This document shows, piece after piece, positions 7,936-15,019 of a stretch of 17,412 bases of DNA. The notes under the pieces were generated by a model. It did not search any database, had not been told where the DNA came from, and saw nothing but the letters and a program-made list of their open reading frames with translations. A program made the position numbers and the translations under genes. The first letter of the stretch is position 1; each line of letters starts with the position of its first letter. The stretch is from contig CAYNYI010000068.1 of assembly GCA_964401455.1 (NCBI GenBank), positions 1 to 17,412 on the forward strand, written 5' to 3'. This DNA is from CAYNYI01 sp964401455 (lineage in GTDB: Bacteria; Fibrobacterota; OXYB2-FULL-49-7; CAYNYI01).

Positions 7936-9234
7936 TTACAGGTATGATACATTTAAATCATTACCCGTTTTAGCAGCTCTTCTCCCCCTTTTTTCATCTA
8001 CCTGAAAAAGAATAACCGCTCCGGCGGCGAAAAATATCGCTGTTACAAAAAGTGCAGATTTCTGATTACCTGTAATATATGAGACCGCGCCGAATCCAAA
8101 TACCCCGAATGCCGAAGCAAGCTTCCCCGAAAGCCCCCAGAACCCGTAAAACTCCGCTTCCCTGTCAGGAGGCGTAAAAAGCCCCACAAGCGAACGGGAA
8201 ACCGACTGGCTTGACCCCATAGCAATTCCTACAAGGAAAGATGCACCCCAGAAGGCGTTCTCTGAATCAGAGAACATAATAGTGAGAACAGCGCTTATCC
8301 AGATCCCGAGAGTAATCAAAAGACTTCTTTTGCATCCGGTAAGGTCCTGCACATATCCGAAAATAAGCGCGCCGGCAGCCGCCACAAAATTTACAATTAT
8401 AATCAGGAATATGAGGTCTCCTTTTCCAAAACCGAAAGTCGTCTCAGCAAAAATAGCCGCGAATGATATAATCACCGACGTTCCGGCGGAATAAAAGAAA
8501 AATGCGGAAAGAAAAACGAAAAGATCTTTATAATGCCGTATTTCCTTTAAAGTCCGGAAAACGCGGGCATAACTTCCGGTTATAAGACCGCCTTCCCGGG
8601 CGGAACCAGACGGGCCTCTTCTTTCCTTTAAAAAAAGTACCGCCGGCAAACCGAAAATAATAAAGAAAACAGAAGTTATTACAGGTGTCAGCCTGAGAGA
8701 GAAGACTGTAAATCCATCCGGACTCTTAAGAGCCTCTATAATATAAAGACAAGCCGAAAGCGAAATTATCCCCCCTATATAACCAAGCCCCCACCCGTAA
8801 CCCGAAATCTTCCCTATGTTTTTTTCATCGGATATTTCCGGTAGAAAACTGGATATGAAATTTTCTCCGTAAACAAAGAAAATATTGGACAACACCAGCA
8901 GTATAAGGGCGGCGTATTCATTACCGGGCTTTACGAAAAACAAAAGCCCCGTAAATAATGAACAGGAAAGCCATGAAACAGTAAGCATTTTCTTTTTCCA
9001 GGCTTTGCGGTCGGCAAGAGCTCCTGCGGCAGGGGCCGTGAACACAACGGCGAGATATGAGACCGCGAGCGCAGCGCCCCACAGAAAATCCCCTCTGTTT
9101 CCCGCGCCCGCGGCTATCTGGTTCGCGAAAAAAGCGGAATAGACGGCTGTAATAATAATTGTTGTATAAGAGGAATTCGCGAAATCAAACATACACCAGC
9201 TTAATATTTCTCCGCGTCCGGCTTTATTCCCCAT
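7936..9234 (-). CDS. MFS transporter of the UMF1 (Atg22-like) family
   Basis: This is a 432-residue inner-membrane protein with about 12 hydrophobic segments. The N-terminus (EILSWCMFDFANSSYTTIIITAVYSAFFANQI) is the signature opening of the UMF1/Atg22-like major facilitator family. ADRKAWKKK follows the second or third helix as the MFS loop 2-3 basic motif. The C-half has MGSSQSVSRSLVGLFTPPDREAEFYGFWGLSGK, also typical of the family. Yeast Atg22 exports amino acids from the vacuole; bacterial substrates are mostly unknown. The ATG at 9234 lies inside the end of panC, giving an 11-base overlap with AGAAGG as ribosome binding site, so translation is probably coupled. Being last in a folate/pantothenate operon makes a vitamin, precursor or amino-acid substrate conceivable, but that is inference. 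Confidence 0.9.
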   Translation of the reverse strand: MGNKAGRGEILSWCMFDFANSSYTTIIITAVYSAFFANQIAAGAGNRGDFLWGAALAVSYLAVVFTAPAAGALADRKAWKKKMLTVSWLSCSLFTGLLFFVKPGNEYAALILLVLSNIFFVYGENFISSFLPEISDEKNIGKISGYGWGLGYIGGIISLSACLYIIEALKSPDGFTVFSLRLTPVITSVFFIIFGLPAVLFLKERRGPSGSAREGGLITGSYARVFRTLKEIRHYKDLFVFLSAFFFYSAGTSVIISFAAIFAETTFGFGKGDLIFLIIIVNFVAAAGALIFGYVQDLTGCKRSLLITLGIWISAVLTIMFSDSENAFWGASFLVGIAMGSSQSVSRSLVGLFTPPDREAEFYGFWGLSGKLASAFGVFGFGAVSYITGNQKSALFVTAIFFAAGAVILFQVDEKRGRRAAKTGNDLNVSYL

Positions 9235-10099
9235 TTCTACAGCCTTCTAACACCAGATTGTCTATAAGCCTTGTCTGCCCGAATTTAACGGCGGCGGCAG
9301 CTATACTCCCGTCCGAAGCTTCTGAAACAGGGCTAAAACTCTCCTGGTCCACTATTTCTATATAGTCTATGCATGCCGTTCGGGCTTTCGCCAGATTGTT
9401 CCTGAATGTATCTTTAAGTTTGTTTGTCCGTTTCTCTCCGGATNNNNNNNNNNCTCCGGATAGATAGAGATTTTTCATTTTTTTTAATGAATCATAAAGA
9501 AGGGGAGCTTCGGCCCTTTCTTTTTTCGAGAGATAGGAGTTTCTGGAGCTGAGCGCCAAACCGTCGGATTCACGGACTATAGGCGCGGTTATTATTTCAG
9601 GATCCATATCAAGATCAAGTACCATTCTTTTAACTATTGCCGCCTGCTGCGCATCTTTTCGGCCAAAATAAGCCTTGTCCGGTTTGACAATATTCAGAAG
9701 TTTGCAGACTACTGTATTAACGCCGCTGAAATGCCCTGGGCGCGTTTGTCCGCAGAGTTTTTCGGCCAATTTTCCGGTACCTACATTTGTCTGGAAACCG
9801 GCAGGGTACATCTCTTTTGGAGAAGGGTGAAAAACAAAATCAGCTCCGGAATTTTCCAGCATTTCGCAGTCGGCCGCAAATGTTCTCGGGTATTTTTCAA
9901 AATCCTCATCGGGGCCGAACTGGGTCGGATTAACGAAAATGCTGACAACCGTAATATCGTTTTCTGAAACCGAGCGCTCAACAAGACTGATATGCCCTGC
10001 ATGAAGGTTGCCCATTGTGGGAACAAATCCTGTTGATTTTCCTGCCCCTGTTTCAGAGACTTCCTTTTTCATATCCGATGGTTTTTCAATTATCCGCAT
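9224..10099 (-). CDS. panC: Pantoate--beta-alanine ligase (contains assembly gap)
   Basis: PanC joins pantoate and beta-alanine with ATP, through a pantoyl-adenylate, to make pantothenate in the cytoplasm. Visible motifs are GFVPTMGNLHAGH (HIGH-type, residues 24-36), FVNPTQFGPDEDFEKYPRT, the FGRKDAQQAAIVKRM nucleotide-binding segment, LALSSRNSYLS, and the C-terminal TRLIDN. I start at the ATG at 10099, which has AAGGG as ribosome binding site. A TTG directly before it (10102) is an alternative. The panB stop is 3 bases upstream. Ten Ns at 9444-9453 interrupt the frame. Both flanks carry CTCCGGAT, and collapsing them gives YLSGEKRTNK in frame with a normal family length, so the gap is very likely artificial and the real protein about 285 residues. 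The last 11 bases overlap the MFS gene. Confidence 0.95.
   Translation of the reverse strand: MRIIEKPSDMKKEVSETGAGKSTGFVPTMGNLHAGHISLVERSVSENDITVVSIFVNPTQFGPDEDFEKYPRTFAADCEMLENSGADFVFHPSPKEMYPAGFQTNVGTGKLAEKLCGQTRPGHFSGVNTVVCKLLNIVKPDKAYFGRKDAQQAAIVKRMVLDLDMDPEIITAPIVRESDGLALSSRNSYLSKKERAEAPLLYDSLKKMKNLYLSGXXXXSGEKRTNKLKDTFRNNLAKARTACIDYIEIVDQESFSPVSEASDGSIAAAAVKFGQTRLIDNLVLEGCRNGE
9444..9453. other. Scaffold gap of 10 N, probably spurious
   Basis: Ten Ns sit inside panC. CTCCGGAT lies immediately on both sides (9436-9443 and 9454-9461). Merging the two copies removes 18 bases, six codons, and restores a conserved-looking PanC segment without changing frame. This looks like two contig ends that overlapped by 8 bases and were joined with a fixed-size gap. 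Confidence 0.9.
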
Positions 10100-10102
10100 C
10101 AA

Positions 10103-10879
10103 TCAACCCTTAAACGGCTTGAATATTTCTTTTTCGGACGGGAAAATCCCTTTTTTCACATCTTCGCAGAAAGCCCCCACCGCTTTTTCAGCGTCTTTTT
10201 TTATAGAAGAATATGATCGTACAAATTTGGGAACAAATTTATCGAACATGCCCGTTATATCATTAAAAACAAGAACCTGACCGGATGTGTATCTGCCTGC
10301 ACCGATTCCTATTGTGGGTATTTCAAGGATATCTGTTATTTCGGAGGCCAGATATTCCGGAATACATTCCAGAACTATTAAAGAACAGCCGGCATCTGAA
10401 AGATTTTTTGCGTCATCTTTAATTTTCTCAGCCTCTTTTTTATTTCTGCCTTTCACTTTGTAGTCTGAGGCAGTCTGAGGGGTGAGCCCCAGATGGCCTG
10501 CCACTTTAATCCCCGCTTTTGTTATTGCCTCTGCCGTTTCAGGCATCGGCCCTTCTATTTTAACAAAACCGCAGCCGAGAGAGGCGAACCTCTCGGCATT
10601 TCTGATCGCTTTTTCGGTGGTGTCATATGTGTTTACCGGCATATCGGCAATAACCGGTAAACCTGTCTTTGCCCTCATCACCGCGGCGGTATGGTGCAGC
10701 ATATCTTCCATCGTAACTTCCCGGGTACTTTCGTAACCGAGTACAGTCATTCCAAGAGAGTCTCCTACTAAAATAATATCCGCTCCGGCATCTGCGCATA
10801 CCGATGCCGTAAAAAAATCATAGGCGGTGACCATGGCGATTTTTCCGCTTTTGGAAAATATTGATTTTATATCAGTCAA
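10103..10879 (-). CDS. panB: 3-methyl-2-oxobutanoate hydroxymethyltransferase
   Basis: PanB adds a hydroxymethyl group from methylenetetrahydrofolate to alpha-ketoisovalerate, the first committed step to pantothenate. The 258 residues match the family length. VTAYDFFTA (17-25), ILVGDSLGM with metal-ligand Asp40, IADMP with Asp79, FVKIEG with Lys107/Glu109, GHLGLTPQ (128-135), LECIP with the catalytic-position Glu171, and IGIGAG are all present. The start is a TTG (10879-10877) whose reading overlaps the stop of the upstream kinase (TTGACTGA). Only a weak AGG precedes it, which suggests translational coupling. panC follows after 3 bases. No panD or ketopantoate reductase gene is in the window. 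Its folate-derived co-substrate links it logically with folK in the same operon. Confidence 0.96.
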   Translation of the reverse strand: MTDIKSIFSKSGKIAMVTAYDFFTASVCADAGADIILVGDSLGMTVLGYESTREVTMEDMLHHTAAVMRAKTGLPVIADMPVNTYDTTEKAIRNAERFASLGCGFVKIEGPMPETAEAITKAGIKVAGHLGLTPQTASDYKVKGRNKKEAEKIKDDAKNLSDAGCSLIVLECIPEYLASEITDILEIPTIGIGAGRYTSGQVLVFNDITGMFDKFVPKFVRSYSSIKKDAEKAVGAFCEDVKKGIFPSEKEIFKPFKG

Positions 10880-11543
10880 GATTAAGCCTGAGAGTATCGT
10901 ACCCCATCGGTTTTACAAATCTTACTCCGGGAGTACAGTTTTTTATTTCAGAGATTATTGATTCAGCGTCCTCTATGTTTTTGATAAAATCAAGATCGCT
11001 TGTATCCACTATCAGAAGCGGCGATTCGGTATAATGGAGAAAGAAGTGATTGTAGGCATCATTCAAATCCTGAATATAGGAGCGCTCCATTGTTTTCTCA
11101 TAATTCCGCCCGCGTTTTTTTATCCTTTCCATTAAAACATCGGTGGTAGCCTGAAGGTATATTATATAGTCCGGCATTCTGACCTTTTCTTCGAAAACAT
11201 CCGCAACACGGCTGTAGAGCGAGAGTTCATTGTCATCCAGAGTAAGATTAGCGAAAATACGGTCTTTTCTGAACATATAATCGGATATGATGCGCTTACT
11301 GAAAAGGTCCTGCTGTGAGTAAAATTCCTGATATTCTTTGAATCGTTCTACAAGAAAGAACATCTGTGTCTGGAAAGCGTATTTTCTTTTATTTTTATAA
11401 AACTCGGCGAGAAAAGGGTTATTATCGGCATCCTCCAATACGAGCTTTGCTCCTAGTTTATCCGAGAGCATCTTCGCAAGCGAGGTCTTTCCCGCGCCTA
11501 TTACCCCCTCTATAGCAATGTATTTCAATTCATCAAAATTCAA
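10872..11543 (-). CDS. Deoxynucleoside kinase (dCK/dGK family)
   Basis: This enzyme phosphorylates deoxynucleosides with ATP for nucleotide salvage. It has the P-loop EGVIGAGKTS (Lys at residue 19 with the start chosen here), QTQMFFLVERFKEYQ, the ISDYMFRKDRIFANLTL segment that replaces the DRS-type motif in the Bacteroidetes-like branch, YIIYLQATTDVLMERIKKRGRNYE (lid with Arg residues), and FFLHYTESPLLIVDT. The base acted on cannot be told from sequence. The open frame extends to a TTG at 11582, deep inside folK. I prefer the TTG at 11543, which has GGTGG six bases upstream, gives a 223-residue protein starting just before KYIAIEG, and overlaps folK by 11 bases. Its own end overlaps panB by 8 bases. 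The open frame running back into folK leaves a folK-kinase fusion in relatives imaginable, but here they are separate genes. Confidence 0.92.
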   Translation of the reverse strand: MNFDELKYIAIEGVIGAGKTSLAKMLSDKLGAKLVLEDADNNPFLAEFYKNKRKYAFQTQMFFLVERFKEYQEFYSQQDLFSKRIISDYMFRKDRIFANLTLDDNELSLYSRVADVFEEKVRMPDYIIYLQATTDVLMERIKKRGRNYEKTMERSYIQDLNDAYNHFFLHYTESPLLIVDTSDLDFIKNIEDAESIISEIKNCTPGVRFVKPMGYDTLRLNLD

Positions 11544-12021
11544 TTTTTTCCACCGTCTGTTCGTCTTTTTCCGCCCCGGCAATCATATTATCCAGCCCCT
11601 CACCGGTAACCGGGTGTATAAATCCCGGAATAATCTCTTTCAGGGGTATAAGTACAAAGAGCCGCCGATGCATCTCCGGATGAGGGATAGTTAATTTTCC
11701 GGTTTCAAGCACCGTATCCCCGCAGGCGAGTATATCAAGATCAATAGTCCTCTGAAAACCGCTTTTTCTGATACGGGGTCTTCCGAGGGTCTCTTCAGCG
11801 GCCAGGCATATCTCAAGCATCTCTTCGGGACTTTTTTGTGTGAGGTAAAGAGCCGCCATATTATAAAAATCAGGCTGGCCCATGTATCCAACGGGCGAAG
11901 TCCGGTAAATAGAGGACTTCTTTTTCAATTCAGCCTGTTCAGAGAGCTTCATAAGGGCCGTTTCAAGGAAATTTTTCTTATTTCCCGTATTGGATCCGAG
12001 CCCTATAAGGTATGAATTCAT
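11533..12021 (-). CDS. folK: Hydroxymethyldihydropterin pyrophosphokinase (HPPK)
   Basis: FolK transfers pyrophosphate from ATP to 6-hydroxymethyl-7,8-dihydropterin in folate synthesis. The 162-residue protein shows YLIGLGSNTGNKK at the N-terminus, YRTSPVGYMGQPDFYNMA (substrate loop), CLAAEETLGRPR, FQRTIDLDILACGD with the metal-binding DLD pair, and IPHPEMHRRLFVLIPLKEI. All are hallmark HPPK motifs at usual spacing. The ATG at 12021 is the only sensible start, and the ribosome binding site is weak (AAGAAAACAG). It is the first gene of the folK-dNK-panB-panC-MFS run. A perfect hairpin and tRNA-Pro lie immediately upstream on the same strand, so transcription may enter from the tRNA or start between them. 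Confidence 0.96.
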   Translation of the reverse strand: MNSYLIGLGSNTGNKKNFLETALMKLSEQAELKKKSSIYRTSPVGYMGQPDFYNMAALYLTQKSPEEMLEICLAAEETLGRPRIRKSGFQRTIDLDILACGDTVLETGKLTIPHPEMHRRLFVLIPLKEIIPGFIHPVTGEGLDNMIAGAEKDEQTVEKIEF

Positions 12022-12040
12022 TCTGTTTTCTTAACTTATT

Positions 12041-12076
12041 ATTCAGGGACGCGCAAAACGCTGCGCGTCCCTGAAT
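12041..12076. repeat. Perfect inverted repeat between tRNA-Pro and folK
   Basis: TTCAGGGACGCGC (12042-12054) and GCGCGTCCCTGAA (12063-12075) are perfect complements. One extra A-T pair outside and one inside make a 15-bp stem with a six-base loop. It begins one base after the tRNA discriminator and ends 19 bases before the folK ATG. There is no U-run on either side (TAATAAG follows on the minus strand), so it is not a standard intrinsic terminator, though it may stop or process the tRNA transcript. Confidence 0.75.
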
Positions 12077-12077
12077 T

Positions 12078-12151
<74 letters not shown>

Positions 12152-12165
12152 GAATTACGGTAAAG

Positions 12166-12194
12166 AATATAATTTTTGAATACGTGGAAATAAA
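12166..12194 (-). promoter_or_regulatory. Possible promoter for tRNA-Pro
   Basis: On the minus strand TTTATT (12194-12189) and TATATT (12171-12166) are 17 bases apart, placing a start a few bases before the tRNA acceptor stem at 12151. The -10 box is good and the -35 box weak, in an AT-rich gap after the HD-GYP stop codon. The tRNA could also be processed from a longer transcript. Confidence 0.3.
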
Positions 12195-12230
12195 GCAAAA
12201 GATGAATATTTTTATCAGGAGATTTGCGTG

Positions 12231-13499
12231 TCAAAGTATATAGCCTGCACCTGATGAATCATCAGCCATAAGCTCAGCGGGATTTATGGCATCTACAGCC
12301 GACATTTTATCGAAATCCTCATCGGTATCTTTGAAATCTTCTTTAATTTTCCTTATCAGCGGCATATTATCAAGCAATATCCCGGTAATAAAAGGATCAA
12401 AATGTTCTCCGCGCTCTTCATTAATAATGGCAAGGCATTTCTCCTCCGGGAAAGGAGGCTTATAACAGCGCCTTGATGACAGCGCGTCATAAACGTCCGC
12501 GATCGCAACGATGCGGCCTTCAACAGGGATTTCCTCACCTGAAAGTTTCTGAGGATAGCCTCTGCCGTTCCATTTTTCGTGGTGAGTAAGCGCTATCTTT
12601 TTTGAATATGAGAGTATGTCCGAATCAGATCCATTAAGGATTTTTGCGCCGATTACGGTATGCTTGGTCATTATTTCGTATTCATCGTCTGTAAGCTTGC
12701 CCGGTTTTTGCAGGATGCTGTCAGGAACTCCCAGTTTACCGACATCATGCATGGCCGAGGCATAATAAAGTTTTTCTATTCTTTCGTTGTCCCAGCCGAG
12801 TTCCGAAGCTATTATGCTGCAGTATCTGGAAACTCTTTTAATATGGTTGGCTGTCTCTTTGTCACGATATTCAGCCGCTATGCCAAGCCTGATCACAGTA
12901 TCCTGATGCGCGTCGCGCAACTGAGAATTAAGCTTGACATTCTGTATGGCAACCCCCGCCTGCGATGCAAAACTGGAGATTATTCTTTCCTGAGAAACCG
13001 GATAGCGTATGATTGCGCCGTTTTTTCCCTGAGGATTAATAAGCTGCAAAACAGCGATAACCTTTCCCTCCCGGTTCTTCATGGGAACATTTATCATTGA
13101 TACGGTGCGGTAGTCATTTTGTTCATCAAAGGAGGAGTTGTAGCTGTATTCTTTTTCCGGCGGTATATCGTGTACATCGGGAACATTTAAAAGTTCGCCT
13201 GTAATTGCGGCGTATCCCGCCATACTCTTTTTAGAAATCGGCATTTCGAAACTGCTGAATTTTTCACGTGTCTCCGGCTCACCCCAACGGTCAAATAATG
13301 TCTGTACCTGGCTTAACATGAAACGGAGATTTTTACCTTCAACGAGGTATATAGTGCCCGCGTCTGATGAGGTTAGTTTTCTCGCTTCCTTCAGTATCAT
13401 ATCAAGAAGCGCATTGAGGTCTCTTATACTTGAAAGGGCAATACCGATATCAAGCAGTTTTTCTATTGTTTCAGAACTGTAAATATTTTCTTTAGACAT
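12231..13499 (-). CDS. GAF domain / HD-GYP cyclic-di-GMP phosphodiesterase
   Basis: This is a 422-residue soluble signalling enzyme. Residues ~10-190 form a GAF sensor domain (LLDMILKEARKLTSSDAGTIYLVEG, then IINVP-like MINVPMKNREGKVIAVLQLINP, and SFASQAGVAIQN at its end). A short helix leads to an HD-GYP domain (~200-375). Its metal and catalytic residues are all present: Glu210, His251-Asp252 with Lys255 (MHDVGKLGVPD), His280, HHEKWNGRGYP (306-316, including the GYP), AIADVYDAL with Asp335, and HFDP. An active phosphodiesterase that lowers cyclic di-GMP is therefore expected. The last ~35 residues are an acidic tail without recognised motif. No membrane segment is seen, so it responds to a cytoplasmic ligand. 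It lies 44 bases after the HEAT-repeat gene and is probably cotranscribed with it. The ribosome binding site is weak. Confidence 0.95.
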   Translation of the reverse strand: MSKENIYSSETIEKLLDIGIALSSIRDLNALLDMILKEARKLTSSDAGTIYLVEGKNLRFMLSQVQTLFDRWGEPETREKFSSFEMPISKKSMAGYAAITGELLNVPDVHDIPPEKEYSYNSSFDEQNDYRTVSMINVPMKNREGKVIAVLQLINPQGKNGAIIRYPVSQERIISSFASQAGVAIQNVKLNSQLRDAHQDTVIRLGIAAEYRDKETANHIKRVSRYCSIIASELGWDNERIEKLYYASAMHDVGKLGVPDSILQKPGKLTDDEYEIMTKHTVIGAKILNGSDSDILSYSKKIALTHHEKWNGRGYPQKLSGEEIPVEGRIVAIADVYDALSSRRCYKPPFPEEKCLAIINEERGEHFDPFITGILLDNMPLIRKIKEDFKDTDEDFDKMSAVDAINPAELMADDSSGAGYIL

Positions 13500-13543
13500 A
13501 TTAACTTAAAATAATCCGGACGCATCAGGATTGCAATAATCTT

Positions 13544-14305
13544 TTATAGAGCGGTGAATTTTCCGATCCACTCGTTTTTGATGACAGTATCCTGAAGAAC
13601 ATCCTGACTGAAATATATTTTTCCTCCGTCTTTTTCAGTATCATTTTTTTCAATAAGTTCCGCCTGTTCAAGAACAGCAAGACCTTCCCGGGCTTCTTCT
13701 TCGGAAAGTCTGGTCTGTTTAAGCAAAAGAGGAATGGAAAGAGAAACTGATTCTCCCTCAGGTTTGCCGGACTTCCGGGATATATAAGATATTTCCCGAA
13801 GCAGAACCAGATATTCCCGGGGCACATGGATCGCGGACATTTTCTCACCGGTCCTGTTTGATCTGTTCCAGTCCAAAAATAATTCAAGGACATCTGTATC
13901 AGGCACACCTATTACACCTTTTCCGTCTTCATTTCTTTTATAGTTCAGCATCTCATTCTTCATAAGCCGATCTAGACTTTCAAGAATTATTTCGGCCATT
14001 TCACCGGTTTCTTTTTCCATAATATCCATTAAAGCGTTTTCATCAACAATACTCGGTTTATCTTTGTCGAGACTTCCGAGAATTTCAGCACAAATTTGTT
14101 CCTCAAGAGAACGGCGCCCGTAATGAAGATCATGCTCTATTTTCCCCTTTGCCTTTTTATACATTCTCCGGACATTTTCTGAAGGATCATCTTTGATTTT
14201 TTCAAGAAGATTCCTGATACCGGGGTCGTCCGCTCCCAGTTCCCCCGCAAGCCAGGCGCAAGAGGCCCTGTCTTTTTCGTTTGCGGAAGTAATCATTTTT
14301 TCCAT
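13544..14305 (-). CDS. HEAT-repeat protein, C-terminal part after an in-frame TAG
   Basis: This open frame continues the upstream HEAT-repeat frame (14399-15487) in exactly the same register. Only one TAG codon at 14399-14401 separates them, and the codons between 14398 and 14306 (LEKYRADKNS...RVIPD) are clearly HEAT-like. The ATG at 14305 falls in the middle of a repeat and has no ribosome binding site, so it is unlikely to be a true start. Residues from 14305 on first complete a HEAT helix pair (ASCAWLAGELGADDPGIRNLLEKI), then a helical middle region, then a C-terminal segment (SIPLLLKQTRLSEEEAREGLAVLEQAELIEKN) that looks like a winged helix. Together both halves would give a 647-codon protein including the TAG. 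The frame ends in TAA, 44 bases before the HD-GYP gene. Function unknown. Confidence 0.7.
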   Translation of the reverse strand: MEKMITSANEKDRASCAWLAGELGADDPGIRNLLEKIKDDPSENVRRMYKKAKGKIEHDLHYGRRSLEEQICAEILGSLDKDKPSIVDENALMDIMEKETGEMAEIILESLDRLMKNEMLNYKRNEDGKGVIGVPDTDVLELFLDWNRSNRTGEKMSAIHVPREYLVLLREISYISRKSGKPEGESVSLSIPLLLKQTRLSEEEAREGLAVLEQAELIEKNDTEKDGGKIYFSQDVLQDTVIKNEWIGKFTAL

Positions 14306-15019
14306 GTCAGGTATAACACGGCGCTGTCCGTAATTCCATAAAGCCCTTAAAGTGTTTGCTCTTACACGGCTGTTTTTGTCTGCGCGATATTTTTCAAGCT
14401 ACCCGGTAATATTTCTGTTTCCGACAGCCTCAAGCGCCTCGATAGTATTTGCCACCACCCTTTTATCCTCATCTTCACGAAATGAAGATAAAAAAAGAAA
14501 ATCAGAAGGTCCGAGAAGTTTACCTACCATTTTCACCATAGTCGCGCGTCTTCTCTCATCTTTTTCGAATTTAAGCCTGTGCAGCCTTTCCCGGGCTTTT
14601 ATTGAAAGATCATTTACCATTACCGCGCCCGCATCTTCTGCGATTTTTAAAGCTTTTTCCGAACCGATGCGCTTAGCGGCTTTGGCAATATTATATCTGA
14701 CAAGCGGCCCGGAATTCCGGGAGGCTTCCTCAAACAAAACCAACGCGCTTTCGTCCTCACAGGCGATCTCCCCGATCAGCCAAACCGCGCTCGCGGCCAT
14801 CAATTCATCAGGGTCCCTAAGCATTTTCCTGATATCATCGAATATTTCCCTGTGTCCGAGAGTCCAATATGCCTTAAGGGCATTTGCGCGGACCCTGTTA
14901 TCCGGATGATCCCGGTATTTCCCGAGCACTCCGGTCAGATTGCGGTTACCTATTTTTTCTATGGTCTCAATTGTATTGGCTATTACACGCGGATCCTTGT
15001 CGTACAAGAATTTGATTAT
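14234..15019 (-). repeat. ~86-residue internal duplication in the HEAT protein
   Basis: Residues 157-242 (14762-15019) and residues 333-418 of the read-through frame (14234-14491) align without gaps at an offset of 176. They share ANTIE..E..GNRN.TG, KYR......RVRAN.L.A.W..G.R and a W-L-x-G-E near the end. The TAG at residue 363 lies inside the second copy, opposite Val187. The divergence between copies shows that the duplication is old. Confidence 0.8.

Noticed and set aside
9444..9453. Insertion or extra loop of six residues in PanC
   Set aside because: The extra length comes only from the Ns plus a duplicated 8-mer; merging the flanks gives the usual family length.
11544..11582. Longer deoxynucleoside kinase starting at TTG 11582
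   Set aside because: It would overlap folK by 50 bases with a basic extension (MPGRKKTNRRWKK) that is just folK sequence read in another frame. The TTG at 11543 has a GGTGG site.
12041..12076. Standard rho-independent terminator after tRNA-Pro
   Set aside because: The stem is strong but no U-run follows on either strand, so it is listed as an inverted repeat only.
14399..14401. TAG reassigned to an amino acid in this organism
   Set aside because: The temptin-like gene ends naturally with TAG after its conserved LLK tail, and no other gene in the window contains an in-frame TAG, so a general code change is not supported.
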